DNA of 44,042 nucleotides, from the NCBI GenBank assembly GCA_030634545.1, contig DAOWAN010000004.1, positions 1-44,042 of the forward strand. The letters run 5' to 3'. This DNA is from Candidatus Nanohalarchaeota archaeon (lineage in GTDB: Archaea; EX4484-52; B79-G9). Made by a program: the position numbers and the translations under genes. The notes under the pieces were generated by a model. It ran no database searches. It was not told where the DNA came from and saw only the letters and a list, made by a program, of their open reading frames with translations. The first letter of the stretch is position 1. The number at the start of each line of letters is the position of its first letter. Shown piece by piece: positions 32,716 through 40,619 of the stretch.

Positions 32716-32835
32716 ATGGAAGAAGTTACTATTGGCAAGCTTAAGAGAATGAAGGGACAGATGGCTGAAAGGGGTAACTGGAAAGAGGTTGATAGAATCA
32801 ATAAGATGATACGCTTCCAGGAGGATAAGGTGTAA
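32716..32835 (+). CDS. Microprotein with KEVDRINK motif, copy 2 (39 aa)
   Basis: Not in the ORF track. ATG 32716 follows the near-perfect SD AGGTGGTGAT at 3 nt, which suggests high expression. The protein starts MEEVTIGKLKRMKGQM and contains RGNWKEVDRINKMIRF, matching the motif of the 41-aa protein at 28019-28144. It ends in TAA one base before the stop of the convergent phosphohexomutase gene. The product is a short charged helix with a basic N-terminal half. Its function is unknown. Confidence 0.65.
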   Translation: MEEVTIGKLKRMKGQMAERGNWKEVDRINKMIRFQEDKV

Positions 32836-32836
32836 T

Positions 32837-34141
32837 CTATAGGTTGAGTTCTTTTTCGGTTTGTTTTAGTTGTTTTTCCGGGTTGTTTTTGTTTTCTGCT
32901 ACTATGCGTATTGCGTTTTCTGTGCCTGATGCACGGATGAGGATTGTTGAGTTGTTGTCTTTGTATTTTATGCCGTCTATTGTTGAGGTTATGGTGTAGT
33001 TGGCTTTTATGTGGTCTGTGATTTGGCGCATTTTTGATGCTGTGTTTTCGAGTGTGTATTTTTTTGTTGCTGTGCAGTATTTTGGGAGTGTGTTTAAGTA
33101 TTTTGGGATTTCTTTTGCGTATGCAGCAATTAGAGTTGCGAAGAGTGTGCCTGAGTTGTAGGGGATGAATTCGCGCAGGGCGTAGTGACCGTTTGGTTCG
33201 CCGGCTAGTGTTGCTTTTGAGTCCTCCATTGCTTTCAGGACGAAGGGGTCGCCTACTCTTGTGTAGATTATTTTTGATTGGGTTGTGTTTTCTAGGAGTT
33301 CGGATGTGTCTATTGATGCTATTATTGTGCCGCTTGATATTAGGTGTGCGAATATCGCGAAGAGGTGGTTTCCTGAGAGCCAATTTCCGTCTTTGTCGAA
33401 GACTGCGAGGCGGTCGCCGTCAAGGTCGTGAGCGATTGCGAGGTCGGCATGGTGTTTTTTTATCTCGTCTTTGAGGTACGCAATCTGTTTTTCTTCTGAG
33501 CAGTCGGAGTGTCTTCTGAAGCCGCCGTTAAGATCTGAGTTTATTTTTATTGTTTCTGCGCCGAGGTCTTTTAGGAGGGCTGGGGTTGTTATGGAGCATG
33601 CACCGTCGCCGGTGTCGATTATTATTTTTGCGTCTATTTTTTGGAAGTATTTTTTGAATATTGATTTTGCGTGGTTCAGGTATTTTGGGAGTATTGTTTT
33701 GTCGTGTGTCAGGTGACCACATGAGCTAATAGTATGGGTTTTTTTTAGGTATATGTCTTTTATTTTTGCGAGGTCTTCGTTTGTGAAGCTGTTGCCTTGT
33801 TTGTACATGAATTTGAAGCCGTTGTATTCGGTGCCCAGATGGGATGCGGTTACCATGATGCTGCATGATGAGTCTAGTATTTTTCCTGCGTATGCTATCA
33901 TGTCTGTAGGTCCGATACCTATGTCGGTTACGTCTGTACCTGTTGAAAGTATTCCCTGTATTAGTGCTGTTTTTATTTCTTTAGAGGAGGTGTTGTTGTC
34001 CTGACCTACTACTATTGGGCTGTCCATTGAGTTTAAAAGGGTGGCGATTGATGCGCCGATGTCTTTTGCGAATTGCTCGTTTATGTCTTTTGGGTATTTT
34101 CCTCTTATGTCGTAGGATTTGAAGGCTTCGGGGGTTTTCAT
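32837..34141 (-). CDS. Phosphomannomutase/phosphoglucomutase-type phosphohexomutase
   Basis: 434 residues of the alpha-D-phosphohexomutase family, which moves phosphate between C1 and C6 (or 1 and 2-amino sugar forms) for nucleotide-sugar and glycan synthesis. The four loops are present: SYDIRGKYP near the start, the phosphoserine loop TASHLGTEYNGFK (canonical families have N-P after TASH, so this is a variant), the metal loop DLDGDRLAV, the sugar loop GEPNGHYAL, and the phosphate-binding loop RASGTENAIRI. The start ATG 34141 is preceded by GTGATC; the track's GTG 34150 is an alternative. It lies at the left border of the AT-rich restriction island. Confidence 0.88.
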   Translation of the reverse strand: MKTPEAFKSYDIRGKYPKDINEQFAKDIGASIATLLNSMDSPIVVGQDNNTSSKEIKTALIQGILSTGTDVTDIGIGPTDMIAYAGKILDSSCSIMVTASHLGTEYNGFKFMYKQGNSFTNEDLAKIKDIYLKKTHTISSCGHLTHDKTILPKYLNHAKSIFKKYFQKIDAKIIIDTGDGACSITTPALLKDLGAETIKINSDLNGGFRRHSDCSEEKQIAYLKDEIKKHHADLAIAHDLDGDRLAVFDKDGNWLSGNHLFAIFAHLISSGTIIASIDTSELLENTTQSKIIYTRVGDPFVLKAMEDSKATLAGEPNGHYALREFIPYNSGTLFATLIAAYAKEIPKYLNTLPKYCTATKKYTLENTASKMRQITDHIKANYTITSTIDGIKYKDNNSTILIRASGTENAIRIVAENKNNPEKQLKQTEKELNL

Positions 34142-34319
34142 TGTGATCACTTTGTTTTTTTACTTATTGTTCTGTGTTTTTATTGATGCTAACTCTCACA
34201 TTTTAGGGTGTTTTTTTGAATTAAGTGTGTTTTGGAGTTTATATGAGACAGATTGATAAATGCCATTATTGTTACATACCCTGTGCTTTTTGTTAAACAA
34301 ATACGTTTATTCTTATAAA

Positions 34320-35048
34320 TTATATTTTCAAGATCAGATTATTTGTTCTCAACCATTCTTTTCTTTGTTCGTATTCAGGCAATATTCTTTTTACCTCATT
34401 CCAAAACAGATCAGAATGATTTTTTTGGACCATATGGCATAATTCATGAACAATAACATAATCAATTATTGAGGTATTTGCAAGAATAATTCTCCAGTTA
34501 TATCTGATTTGATTCTTCTTGGAACAACTACCCCATTTATCTTTTAATCCAGTTATGATTACCGTTTTTGGTTCCACATTAAAATATTTTAGGTATTTCT
34601 TAACTCTCTCATTAATTAATTTTTCAGCTCTATTTTTGTAGAATTCAATGAATAAAGGTCTGATTATTGAATTATATTGACTTTCATTAAATTTAGATGG
34701 AATAATTGCTTTGAATTGTGATTTATTAAATTCAATAGATGGAAGTTGTTTTTTAGATTTTGTTATTTTAAGAGCGTACCTCCTACCTCTTAATAAGAAT
34801 TTTTCACCACTCACGAACTCTTTTACTGAATCATATTTGAGAATTTCCGTCATTCTGTCAATGTTATTAATAATCCATTTATCTTTTCTATGTAACTGTT
34901 TAATAATATCTTCTTTTTTCATTACTTTGGGAGCTTTAACTGTGAATCCTTTATTAAAGTCTATGACTAATTCAATTGTTTTTTGTCTATTGGTGTTTAC
35001 AAGTTCGTATTCTACTTTAGTATTTCCTATTTGTAGATAATCCATCAC
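34320..35048 (-). CDS. YgjP-like M48-type metallopeptidase of the R-M island
   Basis: 242-residue protein of the YgjP / DUF45 family. The zinc motif VHELCHMVQ (HExxH, about residues 200-205) and the following HSDLFWNEV are typical, as are the upstream KDKWGSCSKKNQIRYNWRI residues. These predicted proteases are often found as the last gene of type I restriction-modification operons. Its ATG overlaps the TGA stop of hsdR by 4 nt, so it is translated together with it. Its role may be in processing or control of the restriction complex, which is inference. Confidence 0.85.
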   Translation of the reverse strand: MMDYLQIGNTKVEYELVNTNRQKTIELVIDFNKGFTVKAPKVMKKEDIIKQLHRKDKWIINNIDRMTEILKYDSVKEFVSGEKFLLRGRRYALKITKSKKQLPSIEFNKSQFKAIIPSKFNESQYNSIIRPLFIEFYKNRAEKLINERVKKYLKYFNVEPKTVIITGLKDKWGSCSKKNQIRYNWRIILANTSIIDYVIVHELCHMVQKNHSDLFWNEVKRILPEYEQRKEWLRTNNLILKI

Positions 35049-38000
35049 TTCACCCCGATGTTAAACATCAGGTTAAATATTGTTTTGGCAATATTTTCCG
35101 CTGATTTTACGTCCATATTTAGTTTAATCCATAATGGTTTTTTTATTGCTCCAAGCATTCGTTGTTGTTCCGTAGGTTTATTTCTCCAATCAATACCTTC
35201 AAACTCTTCTTTGAGATTAGTGAATAGTTCTTTCGATACTTGCTCTAAAAGTTTGATTTCTTCATTAGACAAAGAAATCTCTTTATCGCCTTTAGAGGTG
35301 TCGGACTGAATTTTTGAATTTCTTAAAATAGAATAAACTGCATATTCTTCAGTTGATAATTCATGCTTCTTTGCCACTTCAGTTGGGTCTAAATCATCCT
35401 TTAAATGATTTAATTTTTCAAGAAGTTCTTTGTCATTGGTAAGTTTTCCCTCGTGATCGATAATTATTTTCTCTAACTTTTCTCTTAATGAGGTATAGTA
35501 AATAGGATTTGTAGGCATAAGATTACATATTGTAGTTCTTACCTTGCTTTCAATAATGCTCGCTTTAGCTCTATCAGATTGATTCTTATTTAGAAGTTCT
35601 GTAAATTCAGAAGAATATATAGATATTTGTCCACTGATAACACTAATCCCTTTAGATTCTAAATATTCATTAATTAGTGCTTTTACCTTTTCACAGGCAT
35701 CCGTTACGTTTGGTTTGTCTGCTAAATCATATGTTTGTCTCATAATGTGGTAAAGTTTACCATAAAACAGAAGACTTTTCTTGAATTGGTTTGCTTCTTT
35801 ATTAGGCATCAGATTATTTACATAGATAATGAACTCTTTGTAAGCTTTTTCAAAACGTATTCTTGTGTCTTTAGCATTTAGAACATCAAGAATACATTTG
35901 TCGATATATTCCTCTTCGTTGTATGATATTTGAATTTTTTCAAAGAATCTTTTGAGTTTGTTTAGAGCTGCTTCTGCTTTAGATGCATCTGCTACTAATG
36001 GCTGCATATAATCACCTATGTCACCATCATTAAACACATTCAGGGCTTCCTTGAGTCTATTGCTAATACCACAATAATCTATAAGTAGACCGTAATGTTT
36101 GTTTTTAGTGTAAACTCTATTCACTCTTGCAACTGCCTGCATCAGGTTATGTTCTTTAAGTGGTTTATCAAGATACATAACTTGCTCGATTGGAGCATCA
36201 AATCCCGTTAGAAGCATATCACAAACGATAATAAAGGACAAGTCATCTTTTCCACAAAATGGTTTTCGAAATTTCTTAATAATTGCTTTTTGTTGAGCTT
36301 TTGTCTTAAAAGAGTTTTTAATAATTTCTCCATAGACGGGTTCCTTTTTTATATCATTCGCTAATTTATCTCTTAGTGGGTTTTTATGGTCATCTCCAGA
36401 GATGATTATTTCAGATTGTAAATTGGTTGTTTCATCTAAGAATTTCTTATATTTAATCGCAGAGATTTTAGAAGGTGTTACAATTTGCGCTTTAAATCCT
36501 TCTGGTTTTATTGCCCCTTCATAGTGTTTGACAATATCTTCACAAATCTCTTTAATTCTTTTGCTTGATTCGGATATTGCCAAATAATTTCCGTATTTCT
36601 TCTTGATTTCTTCCTTTTCTTCGTCAGCGTATTCTGCAAATTCTTCATCGAATCGTAAATCTAATTCACTGCTTTTGATATGAACTTTCTCTAAACGTGC
36701 CTGATATTTTATTTCAACTGTAGCGCCATCAGCAACTGCTTGTTTAGGCAGATATTTGTCAATATAGTTCCCAAAAACTTTCCTTGTAGACTTATCTTTC
36801 TTATCAATTGGGGTTCCAGTAAATGCAATAAAAATTGCATTAGGAATTGCAGTTCTTAAGTTCAGAGCCAATTCCCCGTAGTTTGTTCTATGCGCTTCAT
36901 CTGTGAATACAATTATGTTTTTGTTGTTTGACAATAGTGGATGGATTTCTCCCTTTTTTGTCTGGAACTTTTGAATAGTTGTAAATATTGTTTTTCCTCG
37001 TGGTTGTGAGAGTTCTTCTCTTAAAGTTGCTATTGAATCTATTCTTTGAGGGTTTGGAAAATTACAGTTTTTGAATGTTGTTGATATTTGGTCATCAAGG
37101 TCTACCCTGTCTGTCACTATCAATAAAGTTGGATTTTCCAAGATGTTATTGTGCCTTACGTTTATTGAGGTAAATGTCATTGCCAGTGATTTACCTGAAC
37201 CCTGTGTGTGCCATATGACGCCACCTTTGTGTTTTTTAAGGTTCTTGATTATTTTATCACTTGCAATATATTGATTATATTTTGCTAGTTTTTTTAGTAA
37301 CTTATTATCTTCTACTTCAAAAACAATATAGTTTCTGATTATGTTTAATATCGCTTTCTTTTCAAAAATAGATATCAATAGAATGTCTTGAGATGTGAGT
37401 TCATCTCTGTTTAATAATTCTTTAAGTTCGTCTCTAGTTTTTGGATAAGGAATTTTCCATTCCTGAAAGAATCTTGAAGGCGCATAAGTTGCGGTATATT
37501 TTGCCTGATATCTTGATGTTGCCACCAATAGCTGGTTTGGAATAAATAAGTTAGGATACTCTCTTTTGTAATGTGTCAATTGCTGAATTGCCTGATCAAT
37601 TGGCTCTTCAATCTGGGGCGCTTTACATTCAATGACTGCTATTGGGATTCCGTTGATGAAAATTATGATATCCGGGATGATAGCAGAGTTATTTCCTGAC
37701 TTAACATAGAATTGATTGACTGCGGTAAATTCATTGTTATTGGGTTTGTCCCAATCAATAACTTTGACTGTTTGGGATTTTTTCCCCTGACCCAAATCTT
37801 TCTTGATTGATAAGTGATTTATGAGTTTGTAGTATAATTTCTGATTAGCTTCAATATTAGAGGTTGATTGGATAAGGGTTATTTCCCTTACGATTTTGGT
37901 TATATCGGTTTCATCCATCCAAGGATTTAGTTTTTTTATTTGTTTTGTTAAAATGTCTTTAAGGAATACTTCGTTGCTTTCTTTCTGAATGGTTCTACCG

Positions 38001-38119
38001 TCAATATAAGTGTATTTCAACTTTTTTTGTAACAAATCAAGCGCAGGCTTCTCAACAAGTTCGTATTCCTTGATTTGGATGTCTTCAATGTCTTTTAATT
38101 CTTTGTTTGTGATTGTCAT
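35045..38119 (-). CDS. hsdR: Type I restriction enzyme R subunit
   Basis: 1024 residues. The N-terminal nuclease domain has PDIIIFINGIPIAVIECKAP (PD-(D/E)XK, about residues 149-168). The motor follows: Walker A in HTQGSGKSLAM (about 306-312), DEAH in VFTDEAHRTNYG (about 406), FTGTPI, and helicase motif VI near QAVARVNRVY. A long C-terminal helical region binds the rest of the complex. It cuts unmodified DNA after ATP-driven translocation together with HsdM and HsdS. It starts with ATG overlapping the end of the HEPN gene by 4 nt. HsdM must be elsewhere. Confidence 0.93.
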   Translation of the reverse strand: MTITNKELKDIEDIQIKEYELVEKPALDLLQKKLKYTYIDGRTIQKESNEVFLKDILTKQIKKLNPWMDETDITKIVREITLIQSTSNIEANQKLYYKLINHLSIKKDLGQGKKSQTVKVIDWDKPNNNEFTAVNQFYVKSGNNSAIIPDIIIFINGIPIAVIECKAPQIEEPIDQAIQQLTHYKREYPNLFIPNQLLVATSRYQAKYTATYAPSRFFQEWKIPYPKTRDELKELLNRDELTSQDILLISIFEKKAILNIIRNYIVFEVEDNKLLKKLAKYNQYIASDKIIKNLKKHKGGVIWHTQGSGKSLAMTFTSINVRHNNILENPTLLIVTDRVDLDDQISTTFKNCNFPNPQRIDSIATLREELSQPRGKTIFTTIQKFQTKKGEIHPLLSNNKNIIVFTDEAHRTNYGELALNLRTAIPNAIFIAFTGTPIDKKDKSTRKVFGNYIDKYLPKQAVADGATVEIKYQARLEKVHIKSSELDLRFDEEFAEYADEEKEEIKKKYGNYLAISESSKRIKEICEDIVKHYEGAIKPEGFKAQIVTPSKISAIKYKKFLDETTNLQSEIIISGDDHKNPLRDKLANDIKKEPVYGEIIKNSFKTKAQQKAIIKKFRKPFCGKDDLSFIIVCDMLLTGFDAPIEQVMYLDKPLKEHNLMQAVARVNRVYTKNKHYGLLIDYCGISNRLKEALNVFNDGDIGDYMQPLVADASKAEAALNKLKRFFEKIQISYNEEEYIDKCILDVLNAKDTRIRFEKAYKEFIIYVNNLMPNKEANQFKKSLLFYGKLYHIMRQTYDLADKPNVTDACEKVKALINEYLESKGISVISGQISIYSSEFTELLNKNQSDRAKASIIESKVRTTICNLMPTNPIYYTSLREKLEKIIIDHEGKLTNDKELLEKLNHLKDDLDPTEVAKKHELSTEEYAVYSILRNSKIQSDTSKGDKEISLSNEEIKLLEQVSKELFTNLKEEFEGIDWRNKPTEQQRMLGAIKKPLWIKLNMDVKSAENIAKTIFNLMFNIGVK

Positions 38120-39381
38120 CCTTCTGCACCTTCTTTGGCTTGTTTGATTAAAGCATTAATCTTCTTAGCCATTGTCAAATGTTTCTTGACATTTTGTTTT
38201 CGTTTAACATAATAATAGAATAATTTAATCTCTTCAACATCATAATTATAAAGAGTATTATTGTATATGTTAATTATCATTTGAGCAAAGGACTTCATAC
38301 CATTTCTATCATTTTGATTTATATCTGCAACACCTTCGTGAACAAAATCATTTCTTAATTGATAGAACCGATCTAATTTATACTTGGTTCTGTTTTTTAG
38401 TTCTATAACTCATGATTTTAGAATTTCTACTATTTCTTTATGTTTTTGCGATGGTTCTTTCAATATACCAATCTCGATTATTCTCCAAAAGCATAAGAAA
38501 GAATAATCAACATATTTTTCTATTGAACCTTTAAAGTATGAAGTGAATAATTTAAACATTATCTCTTGCTGTTTTGACTTAGTTGCTCTTTTAATAGTTG
38601 AGTTTATTGCTTTTATTTGGTCTTCTTTTAATTCTAATAGTTTTGTTTTTTCTTCTTTTTCTTGATAATAGAGATATGAAGCATATTTATTATTTTCAAA
38701 AACAAATATGTAATATTGGTTAAGTTTAGACAATGGTTTTGGAATACCTATTAACGTTCGTGGATTGCTCCAATATGTTTCATAGAATGAAATTACTCCA
38801 AGCACAAATTCAAAAACCTCTTCAGCCTTTTTAGTTGCATATATCCTATTTCTTCCTCTTAAGGACATTTTACAAAATATTGTTTTTGATACATTGAAAT
38901 TTTTATTAAGGGATATTTCTTGTTTTGCTCGGTCATTTTTTAGAATTTTTTCAATGATTTTTTTGTCTGTAACAAAATCAACTTCAATATCTCTGTGTTT
39001 GAACTTTGCAATTTTCTTTTCTGTTTTAATGTTTATAGGGAAATATAAATCATATGCTTTTATTTTTGTCTTTTTTTGAGTATTCAAATCTTCAATTAAC
39101 AATTCTTTAAATCGCTCATAAGTTTCATTCTTTTCTGTTTTCAACTTGCCATAAATGTTGTGGAATACTAACGGGAAAAAATCTTTATCCAGAGAATAAT
39201 AAAATCTTATTTCATTTTGTAACTTTTTAAAATCAAATTGTTTATCATTATCAAGTTCTGTAAGTATAATATTCTCTTCAGCAGACAAAAGCCCATCTTT
39301 CATACCTTCTATTCTTACACCGCCTTTTGTGGCAATTATTTGAGAACAGATTTCTTTGATAGCACCATCCGCAGAAGACAT
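38116..39381 (-). pseudogene. Apea-like HEPN-domain protein interrupted by one in-frame TGA
   Basis: ORFs 38410-39381 and 38116-38298 share one frame. The stretch between them has no other stop and encodes LDRFYQLRNDFVHEG, which contains the R-N-x3-H motif of HEPN domains. The only break in 422 codons is a TGA at 38410-38412, just before that motif. The 323-residue first part is an uncharacterised region ending in a helix (FLCFWRIIEIGIL) common in Apea-like HEPN proteins. The start ATG 39381 overlaps the hsdS stop (TAATG), and the end overlaps the hsdR start. HEPN proteins are often RNases in defence systems. If the TGA is real, the RNase-type motif is lost. Readthrough, mutation and base-call error are all possible. 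Confidence 0.7.
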
Positions 39382-40619
39382 TACGCAACAACTCCTTTTT
39401 TCATTAGGTTGGTAACTCTAACCTTTCCAGTAAGTAAATCTTGCATAAGACCTTTTTTGAGTTCATTTAATTTTTTTAGTTCGAATTTATTATATTCTAT
39501 TTCTTTATTTGTGGCAGATAAAATTGAAGCAATCTTTTTTTGTTCGTTTAATGGTGGAACAATTACATAAAACTTCCTTTGAGTTGTAATTGGAACTTGA
39601 TTTCGAGTAGCTTGTTTCATAATTTTATGTAATTGTTTCTGAAAAAAAGAAGATTGAAAGAAATATAGTAAATAAAAATTATTTAATGTCTTCAAGTTAC
39701 ATCTATAATATGTTACAGTTGTGCTCAATATAACAAAATCATCTTTTGTTTTTAAAATTGCAGCAGGACCCACTGTCGCATTGTGAGCAAGTAAAACATC
39801 ACCATCAATAGAAATACCTTTAGTAAATTGTTTTGCTCTTTCAAGAGATAAAAATTTTACCAAACTCAAATCTGCAAAATAACCATTTAATAAAGAATTT
39901 GCACTCAAATACTTTACTCCTTCTTTTTTAAATTCGTTACTTTTTGGATATTTTGCACCGTGGTTTCCATCTAAATGAGAAACAATACTTTTTTCATCTA
40001 ATAATGATTGAATTGATAATACTTCCCAATCTGCATGAATGTTTCCAAAAGGACTATTTTTAACTTTAGTATGCCCTATTCCTTTTGTCAGAAGTTGTTG
40101 CATTAACCCTTTTTTTAGTTCTTCTGTTTTTGCAATAATTTCTTCTGTTAGTTGTATTTGTTCGTCTGTTTTTGAAAGAATTAAAGCAATCTTTTCTTGT
40201 TCTGGTAGAGGCGGTAAAAGAACAGAGATTTTTCTTAATGCTTCTTGATTTAGTTTGCCTCTTGTTGTTCCATTAATATACATTCTTAAGTCGTTCATAT
40301 TAAGAAAATCTCTAAGAAAAATAGAGTTTATATTTCTACAACGCAATACATGTGCGTGATTATTCACCCAAGATTTGCCTTCAATAATAAATGCAGTATT
40401 TGCATAACCTGACCAATCAGCACCATCTTCACCAACCAATACTAACTCTTCATCAAAAATATGATTTTTAACATAATCTAAACATCCTGTGGCTCCATAA
40501 TAAGGGACTGTTCCCGCTTCTCTTTTTAATTTAGTTATTGGAACTCTTTGACTATCTAAAATATCACAACAATCTTGCACAGTTGTTTTTCCCCATCCCT
40601 CTGGAATCGATTCAATCAT
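39381..40619 (-). CDS. hsdS: Type I restriction-modification specificity subunit S
   Basis: 412 residues with two target recognition domains. The first opens with IPEGWGKTTVQDCCDIL and ends in the helical conserved region LPPLPEQEKIALILSKTDEQI. The second opens near IHADWEVLSIQSLLDE and ends in VPPLNEQKKIASILSATNKEI. These repeats give the bipartite DNA target. It is the only methylation-related gene in the window. Start ATG 40619 overlaps the stop of the 732-aa gene, so the two are coupled. Confidence 0.93.
   Translation of the reverse strand: MIESIPEGWGKTTVQDCCDILDSQRVPITKLKREAGTVPYYGATGCLDYVKNHIFDEELVLVGEDGADWSGYANTAFIIEGKSWVNNHAHVLRCRNINSIFLRDFLNMNDLRMYINGTTRGKLNQEALRKISVLLPPLPEQEKIALILSKTDEQIQLTEEIIAKTEELKKGLMQQLLTKGIGHTKVKNSPFGNIHADWEVLSIQSLLDEKSIVSHLDGNHGAKYPKSNEFKKEGVKYLSANSLLNGYFADLSLVKFLSLERAKQFTKGISIDGDVLLAHNATVGPAAILKTKDDFVILSTTVTYYRCNLKTLNNFYLLYFFQSSFFQKQLHKIMKQATRNQVPITTQRKFYVIVPPLNEQKKIASILSATNKEIEYNKFELKKLNELKKGLMQDLLTGKVRVTNLMKKGVVA

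Noticed and set aside
32655-33383. 242-aa minus ORF inside the phosphohexomutase gene
   Set aside because: It is a shadow with R/N/H/K-rich, non-protein-like composition that results from the strong A/C bias of the real coding strand.
32255-38412. Genome-wide reassignment of TGA as a sense codon
   Set aside because: TGA is the natural stop of several intact genes here (PAC2, macroglobulin, hsdR, aIF2-alpha), and two of these stops overlap the next gene's start or SD.
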